The notes under the pieces were generated by a model. It ran no database searches and had not been told where the DNA came from. It saw nothing but the letters and a program-made list of their open reading frames with translations. The translations under genes were made by a program, and so were the position numbers. Below, in pieces: positions 17,542 to 26,055 of a stretch of 64,000 nucleotides of DNA. The DNA is taken from assembly GCF_036924595.1 (NCBI RefSeq), contig NZ_JAZHRV010000001.1, positions 806,001 to 870,000 on the forward strand, written 5' to 3'. How positions within the stretch are numbered: position 1 is the first letter of the stretch; each line of letters opens with the position of its first letter. The stretch comes from Bradyrhizobium algeriense (lineage in GTDB: Bacteria; Pseudomonadota; Alphaproteobacteria; Rhizobiales; Xanthobacteraceae).

Positions 17542-18099
17542 TTACGCGGTCCTCCGCGCGGACTGAAGCGCATAGAGCAGCCATGCCAGACCGTGCGAGA
17601 TCAGGTCGACGCCAAGCAGGAATCCAAGAGCCCAGACACTGATGATTGGGAAACGGAACAGGATGAGAGCACCGGCGATCAATGCAAAGACGCCAGAGAT
17701 CAGCATCATCCAGCCGTTCTCTCGCCAATGGGCGAAACTCAGCACACATCGAATGGCACCCGATGCGAGCAGCACCGCGCCGAGGAAATAGGTCAGGACC
17801 AGGGCGCCGGACGCCGGCTGCGTGACCAGCACAAGGCCGAGGGCGAGATAGAGCGCGCCGAGCAGGATCTGCCACAGGAAGCCGCCCCACCCCTTGGTCC
17901 AGAAGGCGTGCATGATCTCGAACCCGCCGGCTGCGATCGCCGTCAGCCCGATCAGCTTGACGCTGATGATGGTTGCGAACACGACGTCACCAAGAGCGAG
18001 GACGCCGGCGGTGATCATAACGATGCCAAGGAGAGCGCAGACCCACAACGGAGGAGGGCCCAGAGCTTCGATGCCGGACTGGCCGTCATGGACTGTCAT
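17542..18099 (-). CDS. hdeD: HdeD-family (DUF308) membrane protein, intact copy
   Basis: 185 residues from the ATG at 18099 with AGGAGG upstream. Six hydrophobic spans (PPLWVCALLGIVMITAGVLA, ISVKLIGLTAIAAGGFEIMH, FLWQILLGALYLALGLVLVT, VLTYFLGAVLLASGAIRCVL, ISGVFALIAGALILF, ISVWALGFLLGVDLISHG) as in HdeD, an inner-membrane protein linked to acid resistance. It is the intact paralogue of the chimeric gene at 5509-6207; both have the same leader sequence and the same DUF992 neighbour upstream. Confidence 0.88.
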   Translation of the reverse strand: MTVHDGQSGIEALGPPPLWVCALLGIVMITAGVLALGDVVFATIISVKLIGLTAIAAGGFEIMHAFWTKGWGGFLWQILLGALYLALGLVLVTQPASGALVLTYFLGAVLLASGAIRCVLSFAHWRENGWMMLISGVFALIAGALILFRFPIISVWALGFLLGVDLISHGLAWLLYALQSARRTA

Positions 18100-18255
18100 G
18101 CCATCCTCCTGATCTGCGTGGCGATCGGCACGCTTGGGAAGGTAGCCTCGAACCCACAAGGTCGACATCCGACGAAACCCTGAGCAACCGGGCGGGAATA
18201 TTCCCATCGACCGAATGGAGATGCCGCCCCGGTCGCCGGATAGCGGAGGCGGGCC

Positions 18256-18741
18256 CTACCGCCTTCCTCGCGGACCCAGTGTCAGGTTGGTCACCCCAGC
18301 CGCCAGGTTGATCCCGATCGATCGCTCGATCGACAGCGGTTGCAGGACGACGCTGCGGCGAGAACCGCCAATCAGGACGTTGGCGCCAAAGCCGGGGCCC
18401 AAGGCGACGTTGCCGCTCGCGCCCACATAGCTGCCCCGCAGGGTGCCCGGTCCAATCCGCGAATTCTTGGCCAGGACAGCCCAGGACAAGGTGCCGGCTC
18501 CAGTCACGCCGAGGTCAAGACCAACCCTTCTGATCCGTCCCTCATAGATGTACTGCCGAGGTGGCCTTCTCGCGTAGAACACACAGCGCAGCGACTGCGC
18601 GGATCCGAGGACCAGTCCAACGCGCGGCGTGCTGAAACACAATAGTCTGCCGACCCTGAACGTATCGGCGCGGGCAGGCGAGGCGGCCGCGCAGAGCAAG
18701 ACGAATGCGCAAATGGATCCAAGGAACCGTATCATTCGCAT
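18256..18741 (-). CDS. DUF992 exported protein
   Basis: 161 residues from the ATG at 18741 with GGAGG five bases upstream. Signal peptide MRMIRFLGSICAFVLLCAAA ending near PARA, then a DUF992 domain (RVGRLLCFSTPRVGLVLGSA, RCVFY, YEGRIRRVGLDLGVTGAG, LGPGFGANVLIGGSRRSV). DUF992 proteins are periplasmic, alphaproteobacterial and uncharacterised. Pairs with HdeD here, and did so in the decayed copy at 6.4 kb. Its start slightly overlaps the end of the ArcD-type remnant. Confidence 0.85.
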   Translation of the reverse strand: MRMIRFLGSICAFVLLCAAASPARADTFRVGRLLCFSTPRVGLVLGSAQSLRCVFYARRPPRQYIYEGRIRRVGLDLGVTGAGTLSWAVLAKNSRIGPGTLRGSYVGASGNVALGPGFGANVLIGGSRRSVVLQPLSIERSIGINLAAGVTNLTLGPRGRR

Positions 18742-19013
18742 TCAAGCCTCCATTTGGTTGTTCGTGGCGGCGGATGGCTTCGAACGGCCTGAAGGTCGTC
18801 TCCTTGCGTTCGCGTTTTGCGAGAAGGAACAGCAGTGTTCCGGGCGCCCAGAGAATCGAGCACTGCATGAGAAGTTTGAGGCCGCCGGCGTAGATCATGC
18901 CGTCCGCATTGAGCGTCGCGACGGCGGAGCAGATCCATCATCGATCCGATCACGAGCGCGATGAGCGCGGTGCGGGAGAGTTTCTGATCGGCTGCGTTTG
19001 ACGAAGGAGCCAT
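18741..19013 (-). pseudogene. Remnant of an ArcD-type basic amino acid antiporter with a large internal deletion
   Basis: The minus strand starts MAPSSNAADQKLSRTALIAL then VIGSMM, the start of arginine:ornithine antiporters. It then jumps, with a frame change, to SAVATLNADGMIYAGGLKLL and SILWAPGTLLFLLAKRER, their last helix and tail. About 400 codons between are missing. The join is near 18935. ArcD-type antiporters serve arginine deiminase metabolism and acid resistance. Confidence 0.75.
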
Positions 19014-19188
19014 GACAGAAGATGGCCTTCCCAATCGGAGATGAGGCGGGCACGACAGGCAACTGGGATCGCGGGATGCCGGCCCTTCCTCGGCAACATT
19101 AGAGGCACCTTTCTTGTCCGCACATCAGGGATTCTCTGTAGAGAGCAAGGGCAGGAAATTGGCTGGCCTGCATCCCGCAGGGCCGCGT

Positions 19189-19419
19189 TCAGGTCGCCGC
19201 GACGGGGCCCGCCACGCTTTGATTGCGGTTGGACGATGCTCCGGGAACAGCCGTCAGAGTCACGAAGACGACGCTGAAACGAAAAAATTCGCCGGTCTTT
19301 GCCAGTTCGGCCGCAATGCGCCTGGCGTGCAAAATGGCCGCGTCCTGATCGGCGAGTTCGCATCCGATCTCATCTGGAGAGAGACCGTATTTGTCGACGA
19401 TATGAAAGAAGTAGCGCAT
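19189..19419 (-). CDS. DUF6894-family small protein
   Basis: 76 residues from the ATG at 19419 (MRYFFHIVDKYGLSPDEIGC); the ribosome binding site is weak. The opening (RYFFHIVDxxG..PDEIG) and the central ELADQDAAILHARRIAAELA are the family pattern, common in several copies in Bradyrhizobium genomes. Function unknown. Confidence 0.7.
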   Translation of the reverse strand: MRYFFHIVDKYGLSPDEIGCELADQDAAILHARRIAAELAKTGEFFRFSVVFVTLTAVPGASSNRNQSVAGPVAAT

Positions 19420-19682
19420 GCCGGCGGGATTAGGTCGGAGCGCTGCCAGCTTCCAGTGACAAACATGTAAGGGGCCTCCGCCAAAAGGATGAGAAGAGGG
19501 CGGCTGTTGCAGGTTACGCTTTGGAAAGGCGCCAAGACGGGTGCCACGAATGGCCTGATGCATACGGAAATCGCGGCGGAATAAGGTGATTTCACCTCCG
19601 GAACTCGGGTGATTGTCCGATATCCCGCGCGAGGCCAGAGGAATAGCTTGGCATCATGCTGCGGGCTCGAGAGGCGTAAGCA

Positions 19683-20393
19683 ATGTCAAACTATGATCAG
19701 AACCTGACAGCCATTGGCACGCCCGGCGGCGCGATCGCGGTTGACGCCGGACTGCGCGCCTACATGATGCGCATCTACAACTACATGGCTGCTGGCGTCG
19801 GCCTGACCGCTGTCGTCGCGTGGCTCACCTATCAACTTACCGGCCCCGCATTGCTGCAGAATCCGCTGATGTGGGTCTTCATCCTGGCTCCGCTTGCGCT
19901 GGTGTTCTTCATCGGAGCGCGGATCAACACGCTGTCGGCGGCAACGGCGCGGCTTCTGTTCTTCGTCTATGCGGGCCTGGTCGGCGTCTCGCTGTCGATC
20001 CTGCTCCACATCTACACCAGTTCCTCGATCACTCGCGTATTCTTCATCGCAGCTGCAACGTTCGGCGCGCTCAGCATCTTTGGATACACCACCAGGCGCG
20101 ACCTGTCGGGGCTCGGCACTTTCCTGTTCATGGGTCTGATCGGCATCATCATCGCAAGCCTGGTCAACCTATTCCTACGCTCGACCGGGCTTGACTGGCT
20201 GATCTCGGTCGTGGGCGTCGGCGTCTTTGCCGGGCTCACGGCCTACGACACGCAGCGGATCAAGGCGATGTACGACAGCAGGGACGATGAGACTTCAGCC
20301 GGCCGCAAGTCCGTGATTGCCGCACTTTCGCTCTACCTCAACTTCATCAACTTGTTCATGATGATGCTGCGCCTCGCCGGCAGTCGACGCTGA
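19683..20393 (+). CDS. Bax inhibitor-1 / YccA family membrane protein
   Basis: 236 residues, about seven hydrophobic spans. Begins MSNYDQNLTAIGTPGGAIAV and contains FMGLIGIIIASLVNLFL, GVGVFAGLTAYDTQRIKAMY and SLYLNFINLFMMMLRLAGSR, the family's signature end with the aspartates proposed to gate the BI-1 calcium leak channel (AYDTQ and the preceding region). AGAGG lies about nine bases before the ATG. The only long plus-strand gene between two minus-strand stress genes; role in the membrane stress response inferred from family. Confidence 0.93.
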   Translation: MSNYDQNLTAIGTPGGAIAVDAGLRAYMMRIYNYMAAGVGLTAVVAWLTYQLTGPALLQNPLMWVFILAPLALVFFIGARINTLSAATARLLFFVYAGLVGVSLSILLHIYTSSSITRVFFIAAATFGALSIFGYTTRRDLSGLGTFLFMGLIGIIIASLVNLFLRSTGLDWLISVVGVGVFAGLTAYDTQRIKAMYDSRDDETSAGRKSVIAALSLYLNFINLFMMMLRLAGSRR

Positions 20394-20411
20394 GAGGTGA
20401 AGGGCAGCCGT

Positions 20412-20915
20412 TCAGGCCGCCGGTCGCTCCGCCGCGCTTGCGAGTGCATCGCGCAGGGCTTTTTCCCTGGTCTCATCCAGGGACGTCTTCAGCACGATCC
20501 CTCCGGTGTCCTTGATTTCCTTGAGCACCTTGTCCGCGGTCATGTTCCTGATCAGGACAAACAAGGCGGCATTGCCAGTCTGGAGGCCCGCTGAGAGCTC
20601 TTTCATGAAAGAATCGTCGATGCCGAAATCGGAGGGTGCGCCGCCGAACGCGCCGGATGCCACGCCGACTGCTACACCGAGGATCGGATGGAGGATAAGC
20701 ACGGCGATCAGAAGTCCCCAGAAACTTCCCGTCATCGCGCCCACCGGAGTCGCGTTGACGAGTTGATTGAGCTTGACGCCGCCGGAATCCGTCTTCACGG
20801 CGATCACTGCATCGGTGATTGTGATCAGATTTTCCTTCTGCAGTTTGAGCAGCCGTTGACGCACTTCTTCGGCTTTCGCCTCGGACGGATACACGATCGC
20901 GACGAGATCTGACAT
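20412..20915 (-). CDS. DUF1269 membrane protein, copy 2
   Basis: 167 residues from the ATG at 20915 with GGAGA upstream. MSDLVAIVYPSEAKAEEVRQ opens the domain; the middle is hydrophobic (SFWGLLIAVLILHPILGVAV), followed by SDFGIDDSFMKELSAGLQTG and NAALFVLIRNMTADKV. Paralogue of the protein at 10809-11324 with the same order of segments. Convergent with the BI-1 gene, 18 bases apart. Confidence 0.85.
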   Translation of the reverse strand: MSDLVAIVYPSEAKAEEVRQRLLKLQKENLITITDAVIAVKTDSGGVKLNQLVNATPVGAMTGSFWGLLIAVLILHPILGVAVGVASGAFGGAPSDFGIDDSFMKELSAGLQTGNAALFVLIRNMTADKVLKEIKDTGGIVLKTSLDETREKALRDALASAAERPAA

Positions 20916-20993
20916 GGAAGTCTCCTGGACATCTCCTGCTGGATAGAGCCCGCCACCGGCGGCCAAGACTGAAGCCGCTGCTTGGCGCAATGC

Positions 20994-21890
20994 GGCAGAC
21001 TAGCCCCGCAGCCCGTTGACGCGGCATCCGAGAAAACCTCAGTCGCAGGGATGAATGTTCCCGATCATCCGGTCCTGGAAATCCCTCTCCGCGTGCCATG
21101 GTGGCGAATGGTGATCTGGGCAAGATCCCAAGTTACCCGCCGCTGCAAGTCTAGTCTCGTCGACGAGCTCCGCGGCTGTCTGGAAAACCTCAAGCCGCGC
21201 GGTCTGGCCGAAACATTGATCGGGGGCGTGTCGACACATGATTCCCGGATGCCCATGGCGACGAGATGCTCCAACTCGTCCGAGAGGCCGCGGGCATGAC
21301 GGGAATATCTGCCGCTGCCGCTCCCCAGCAGCTGTATACGCAGGACACGACGTATTGGATCTACGGCGTCACGCTGACTGGCTCCACTGGCGCGCGCCAC
21401 GAAGAGCCGATCCTCTACGGCCATCTACAAGTTCCATCGCTGGCAAGGTCAACGTCTGCTGAGGAAGCTGGGATACCAACAGGCTCAATGCCAGTCGACA
21501 GGATCAAATCTACTCTGCCGACGTTGATCCCAAGAACGGCACCATCCTCGGGTGACATCCGATCACGTGTCAGCGAGAGTGAATTCTCTCGAAAAAAAAT
21601 AGCGGTTCGCGAAAATCCCCGTTTGAAGCACTTTTAGTATCTGTTGCATCGCATTTGAGCTTCGCTCTCGCAACGATGTTTCCCGGCCCACACATTGGTG
21701 CATTTCCGGATTTCGTCTCACAGATTCGAGATTTAGCTCTTGCGGGAATACTACCTGGTGGTGTGGCCGTCCTAACGGTGTATAATCAACCCACCCCCCA
21801 AGGGCGCGGCCTCTGATCCGGTTTTGGGATTGATGCCACGGTGGCGGGGCGGGAAAGCGGCTCACGATATTCAATATTGAGAGTTGCTTG
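20994..21890. other. About 900 bases without a recognisable gene
   Basis: Frames here are short and broken. A plus-strand frame at 21266-21637 (MLQLVREAAGMTGISAAAAP) and a neighbouring frame reading IYKFHRWQGQRLLRKLGYQQ have some protein-like composition and may be pieces of one decayed gene, but I know no family for them. The last 200 bases are AT-richer and probably hold the promoter of the histidine kinase. Confidence 0.4.
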
Positions 21891-21900
21891 AGAAGGGTGA

Positions 21901-23103
21901 GTGCGTATCGTGAAGTTGCATGGCTCTCCAGCCCGCGAGTCGAATCGAGCCAGCGTCAGAGAATGGCTGCGAATTGGCCCGGAAGAAACGAGCGACCGGC
22001 TGTACTGGATGTTCGCAGCCGATCTTCTCTTTGCAGTACGCCCTTCGCACCGGGGGCGATTTGCGTACGAAGGGATAAATCCGGCGTTTGAATCTCTTCT
22101 TGGCATTTCGTCGGAGGAAATCCGAGAAATGGACGTCTCTGCTTGTTTGAGCAGGGAAGATGCGAGGTCCGTTTGCGAAGCCCTCCACGCTTGTCTTGCC
22201 GAACGAGCCGAGGTCAGAATTCGCCATCGCCTCGCGCTTGGGGGTCCTCGGCGAACGATCGAGACGACCGTCGCTCCGATCTGCGATGCCGCAACCGGCA
22301 GCATGGTCCGCCTGATCGGCAGTCATCGTATCCTGAGCGAAGGCACCCTTAAGGGCGCCGCTGAAGGGATCGTCGACGCGCGCATGAATGTCAGACTGGT
22401 TTCCATCCAGGAGGACATCCAGCAAAAAATCGCATCGGATCTCCACGATTCGACCTGTCAGCATTTGATCGCAGCCAGCCTGGGCCTTATGCGGATCCGG
22501 GCCAGCTTGGGCGACCCCGTCAGCGCCGAGCGGCTTTGCGACGAAATCGATGCATCGATCGATGAAGCGCTCAGGGAGATCCGGGCCTTTGCCTATCTGC
22601 TGTACCCCCAGGACCTGACGATCGACGGACTGAAAGCCACGATCGAGCACTATGCCGAGGGGTTCGCAGCACGCACGTCGCTGCAAGTCAGTACCAGGAT
22701 CGCGTCCGACGTAGATCGATTGCCTTACGAGAAACAGCACTCACTGCTGCGGGTCGTCCAGGAAGCCCTGACGAATGTCTTCCGTCATGCCAAGGCGACG
22801 GAAGTGGAGATCGTCATTGAGGTAGCTGACCGTCGCGTTCGGCTGATGATCAGCGACGACGGTCACGGCATGCCGGTTGCCACGTCGCGACCCGGCACCA
22901 AGGCAAAATCGTTTGGCGTTGGAATTCCCGCAATGCGAGCGAGGCTGCAGCAGATCGGAGGCACGCTTGAGATCCGCTCCGGTCCGGCGATGCGGCGCTC
23001 GGGCACCATGTTGTGCGCGGTGTTTCCGCATGATTTTGTTACCAACAGGCGCAACCGACGAAAGGCCACCTCAGTCATTACGGCTCACACAGGCACTCAA
23101 TAG
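21901..23103 (+). CDS. Sensor histidine kinase, NarX/UhpB (HisKA_3) type with PAS-like input
   Basis: 400 residues from a GTG at 21901. A PAS-like domain at about 33-145 (INPAFESLLGISSEEIREMD) is followed by the HisKA_3 dimerisation helix with the phospho-acceptor histidine at 182 (IASDLHDSTCQHL) and an HATPase domain (LRVVQEALTNVFRHA, DDGHGMP, GVGIPAMRARLQQIGGTLEI). No membrane helices, so it is probably a cytosolic sensor. Transcribed just ahead of two NarL/FixJ response regulators that are its likely partners. Signal unknown. Confidence 0.92.
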   Translation: MRIVKLHGSPARESNRASVREWLRIGPEETSDRLYWMFAADLLFAVRPSHRGRFAYEGINPAFESLLGISSEEIREMDVSACLSREDARSVCEALHACLAERAEVRIRHRLALGGPRRTIETTVAPICDAATGSMVRLIGSHRILSEGTLKGAAEGIVDARMNVRLVSIQEDIQQKIASDLHDSTCQHLIAASLGLMRIRASLGDPVSAERLCDEIDASIDEALREIRAFAYLLYPQDLTIDGLKATIEHYAEGFAARTSLQVSTRIASDVDRLPYEKQHSLLRVVQEALTNVFRHAKATEVEIVIEVADRRVRLMISDDGHGMPVATSRPGTKAKSFGVGIPAMRARLQQIGGTLEIRSGPAMRRSGTMLCAVFPHDFVTNRRNRRKATSVITAHTGTQ

Positions 23104-23197
23104 AGCCAAAACGCGAATCGCCGGTGGCAGGAGGAAGTCGCCGTTTCTGGCGCCTTTCGAGCTTGGCACCGTGCAAAACGACCAGGAGTGTTCTGCC

Positions 23198-23827
23198 ATG
23201 AAGCGGATTCTTATCGCTGACGATCACGAAGCGGTGCGGTCGGGGCTGCGAGCGGTGCTACAACAACGAGTCGATTGGGAAGTCGTCGCCGAGGCAAATG
23301 ACGGCAGCAAGGCAGTTGCCGCGGCGATTGAGAGCCGGCCCCACGTTGCTATCGTCGATTTCTCGATGCCGCGAATGACGGGGGTGGAGGTTGCGCGGCG
23401 GATCAGGGATCATCCGCTGCAGACGGAGGTGCTGATCTTCACGGTGCACAACTCCGGTCTGCTCGCGCAACAGGCGTTCCAGGCCGGCGCCCGCGCGTTC
23501 CTGGTGAAATCGGATGCGAACAAGCTGCTATTGGCGGCCGTTGACTCGCTTCTGCTGCACAAGCCCTTCTGTACCAGAAGCTGCGTGAATGAATTGGATA
23601 TCGTATCGCGTGCCGACATGGACAGGCAGCAGGGGCTGACGCCGCGAGAGCAGCTTGTCGTCAAGCTGGTTGCGGAGGGTTATGGCAACAAGGGCATCAG
23701 CGCCATCCTGAATGTCAGCGTCAAGACGACCGAGGCGCATCGGGCGGCCGCGATGCGCAAACTGGACGTGAATTCAACCGCGGGGCTGGTCCGATACGCG
23801 GTTCGGGCGAGGCTGGTCGAGGCATGA
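23198..23827 (+). CDS. NarL/FixJ-family response regulator 1
   Basis: 209 residues from the ATG at 23198. Receiver domain with acidic pair at 8-9 (IADDH), phospho-acceptor aspartate at 54 (VDFSMP) and lysine in LVKSD near 104; LuxR-type helix-turn-helix at about 145-205 (LTPREQLVVKLVAEGYGNKG, SVKTTEAHRAAAMRKL). 94 bases downstream of the histidine kinase gene on the same strand. Confidence 0.92.
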   Translation: MKRILIADDHEAVRSGLRAVLQQRVDWEVVAEANDGSKAVAAAIESRPHVAIVDFSMPRMTGVEVARRIRDHPLQTEVLIFTVHNSGLLAQQAFQAGARAFLVKSDANKLLLAAVDSLLLHKPFCTRSCVNELDIVSRADMDRQQGLTPREQLVVKLVAEGYGNKGISAILNVSVKTTEAHRAAAMRKLDVNSTAGLVRYAVRARLVEA

Positions 23828-23991
23828 CGATGACCTGAGCGGGCGGCGGTGACGTCAGTACATTCGCCGGGAGATCTCGGGGTTTTGTGGGATAACCCTT
23901 CCAGCCGCGATCAGTATGATCGTCCGACTTTGCTGCCGGTCACCTCAGCCGATCGCTTGAAGGTTCGGTGCCGGCATACGGGAACGACGCC

Positions 23992-24627
23992 GTGAAACGC
24001 ATCGTGATTGCGGATGATCATGAAGTCGTGCGTTCCGGGCTTCGCGCGATCGTTGAAGCGCGCTCCAACTGGATCGTAAGCGGGGAAGCGACCAATGGCG
24101 AGCAGGCCGTCACGTTGACCCTGGAAACCCGGCCGGACATTGTGATCGCCGACTACTCCATGCCTATTATGAACGGATTGCAGGTGAGTCGTCGCCTCAG
24201 GGCGCTCCATCTGCGCACCGAAGTGTTGATCCTGACGATGCACGAAAGCGAGGAACTGCTGACGGAGGCCATTCTGGCGGGCGTCCGTGGCTTCCTGTTC
24301 AAGTCGGATGCCCGGAAGCACCTTATTTCTGCGATCGAAGCCTTGCTCGACGGCAGGCCTTACTTCACCAGTGTCCTGCTGGAGAAACTTCTCCACGACT
24401 ACCAGGTCAACATGCAGAACAAATCGGACATGGTGCTGACGTCACGCGAGCAGAGCGTGGTTCAGCTTATTGCGGAGGGACATACGAACCGGTCGATAAG
24501 CACCATCTTGAAGCTGAGTGTGAAGACCGTCGAGACCCATCGCGCGTCGGCTATGCGCAAGCTCAGGATGTCGTCAACGGCAGAGCTGGTCCGCTATGCC
24601 ATCCGCAAGAGACTGGTTGCGCCCTGA
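23992..24627 (+). CDS. NarL/FixJ-family response regulator 2
   Basis: 211 residues if the GTG at 23992 is used, matching the N-terminus of its neighbour; a GTG at 23968 in frame is also possible. Receiver with aspartate 54 (ADYSMP) and FKSDARKH near 104; LuxR helix-turn-helix at the end (LTSREQSVVQLIAEGHTNRS, SVKTVETHRASAMRKL). Close paralogue of response regulator 1, 165 bases downstream, so the pair probably arose by tandem duplication. Confidence 0.9.
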   Translation: MKRIVIADDHEVVRSGLRAIVEARSNWIVSGEATNGEQAVTLTLETRPDIVIADYSMPIMNGLQVSRRLRALHLRTEVLILTMHESEELLTEAILAGVRGFLFKSDARKHLISAIEALLDGRPYFTSVLLEKLLHDYQVNMQNKSDMVLTSREQSVVQLIAEGHTNRSISTILKLSVKTVETHRASAMRKLRMSSTAELVRYAIRKRLVAP

Positions 24628-24712
24628 GATACTCCTCAGCTATGGATTTCCACTATCTTGATCTGGGTGGACGATGTGAAGATCCATAAGTTGCTCGAAA
24701 TGGAGATTTGTC

Positions 24713-25834
24713 ATGCTCTACGTCGACATTCCAACTACCGCCGATCTGAAATCACTGATCTCCCACCGCGATGACATCTGCCTGTCGATCTATCTGCGAA
24801 CCTCGCCAGTGACGCAGGAGACCATAGGCGATCGGATCGAATTGAAGAATCTTGTAAAGCAGGGAATCCATCAGCTCGAAGCGGCGGGCACCGACAAGCG
24901 CCGCGTTGCTGCATTGGCCGAACATCTGGACGACCTTATCGACGATGACGAGTTTTGGCGTTTCCAGGCGCGCAGCCTCGCTGTGCTGGCCACGCCCGAC
25001 AATATCCGGACATTTCGTCTTCCCAACGCGCTGGAGCCCCTCGTCGAGGTGTCCGATCGCTTCTTTTTGAAGCCGCTGCTGCGCGCTGTCACGTTTCCCC
25101 ACGCCTGTTATGTGCTGGCGCTGTCGGAAGCAATGGTCCGCGTGATCGAGGTCCCCGCTGATTTGCCTGCGACACGTGTCAAGGTCGAGGGCATGCCGAA
25201 GTGTGCTGCCAGCGCAGTAGGCCGCTCGACCCTGAACGATCGATCTCCGAGCGGTCGCATCCAGGGCGCTGAAGGCCAGAAGGTGAGGTTGCGCCAGTTC
25301 GCACGAAAGGTGGACAGTTCACTGCGCGCACTGCTTGCCGGCATCGATATCCCGCTGGTACTGGCCGCGCTTCAGCCTCTCGCATCGATCTATCGATCTG
25401 TAAATACCTATGCGCATCTGACACCGACAGGGATCGATGGCAGCCCTGACGCGCTCACTGACGCTGAAGTTGCGGCGCGTGCCCGCTCAGTGCTTGATGA
25501 TCTCTATCGTGACGAGATCGCGGCCTTCGTCAGCCGCTTCCAGGCCCGCGAGAACCAGCGTCGCGCGACCACCGATATCGTCCAGGCGGCTCGCGCGGCC
25601 ACCTGTGGGGCCATTGAAACTCTGCTGGTCGACATTGATGAGGTCGTTCCCGGAAAGGTGTCCGAGGTGGATGGCAGCACGACGTTTGCTGACAGGCCGA
25701 GTGCGGGCAGCTATGGCGTGGTCGATGAAATCGCGCGGCGGGTTATCCATGCAGGTGGCCGCGTTCTCGGTGTTCGCAAAATCGACATCCCCGGAGGTAA
25801 GTCCCTCGCCGCTGTCTTGCGCTATCCCATATAG
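24713..25834 (+). CDS. Bacterial archaeo-eukaryotic release factor family protein (baeRF, family 11 type)
   Basis: 373 residues from the ATG at 24713. Begins MLYVDIPTTADLKSLISHRD, with CLSIYLRTSP, DDDEFWRFQARSLAVLATPD, PHACYVLALSEAMVRVIEVP and a C-terminal Rossmann-like end (AGGRVLGVRKIDIPGGKSLA). This order matches the baeRF families related to eRF1/Dom34 domains, proposed to act on ribosomes or RNA under stress. Function unproven. Last gene in a plus-strand run after the kinase and regulators. Confidence 0.75.
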   Translation: MLYVDIPTTADLKSLISHRDDICLSIYLRTSPVTQETIGDRIELKNLVKQGIHQLEAAGTDKRRVAALAEHLDDLIDDDEFWRFQARSLAVLATPDNIRTFRLPNALEPLVEVSDRFFLKPLLRAVTFPHACYVLALSEAMVRVIEVPADLPATRVKVEGMPKCAASAVGRSTLNDRSPSGRIQGAEGQKVRLRQFARKVDSSLRALLAGIDIPLVLAALQPLASIYRSVNTYAHLTPTGIDGSPDALTDAEVAARARSVLDDLYRDEIAAFVSRFQARENQRRATTDIVQAARAATCGAIETLLVDIDEVVPGKVSEVDGSTTFADRPSAGSYGVVDEIARRVIHAGGRVLGVRKIDIPGGKSLAAVLRYPI

Positions 25835-26055
25835 ACCGCGGTCATGATTCTGATCTGCGCGACGGATACTGGTGCCAGTTTTGCTTCGCTTCGCTTATCG
25901 GTAACAGTCAACCTGACGAACGCGAACGTGTTTAAGGCAGGGCGAATTCGTCGTGGTTTGGCATGCGAGTGATCTGTTAGCGAGACGGAACGATGATCAC
26001 GACGCGTGGCAACCAACGCTCGGACAATCTTCCGAACTAACGGTAACTACTGTCG

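Noticed and set aside
21871..22740. 289-residue minus-strand frame opposite the histidine kinase
   Set aside because: Antisense shadow; the plus strand has all kinase motifs.
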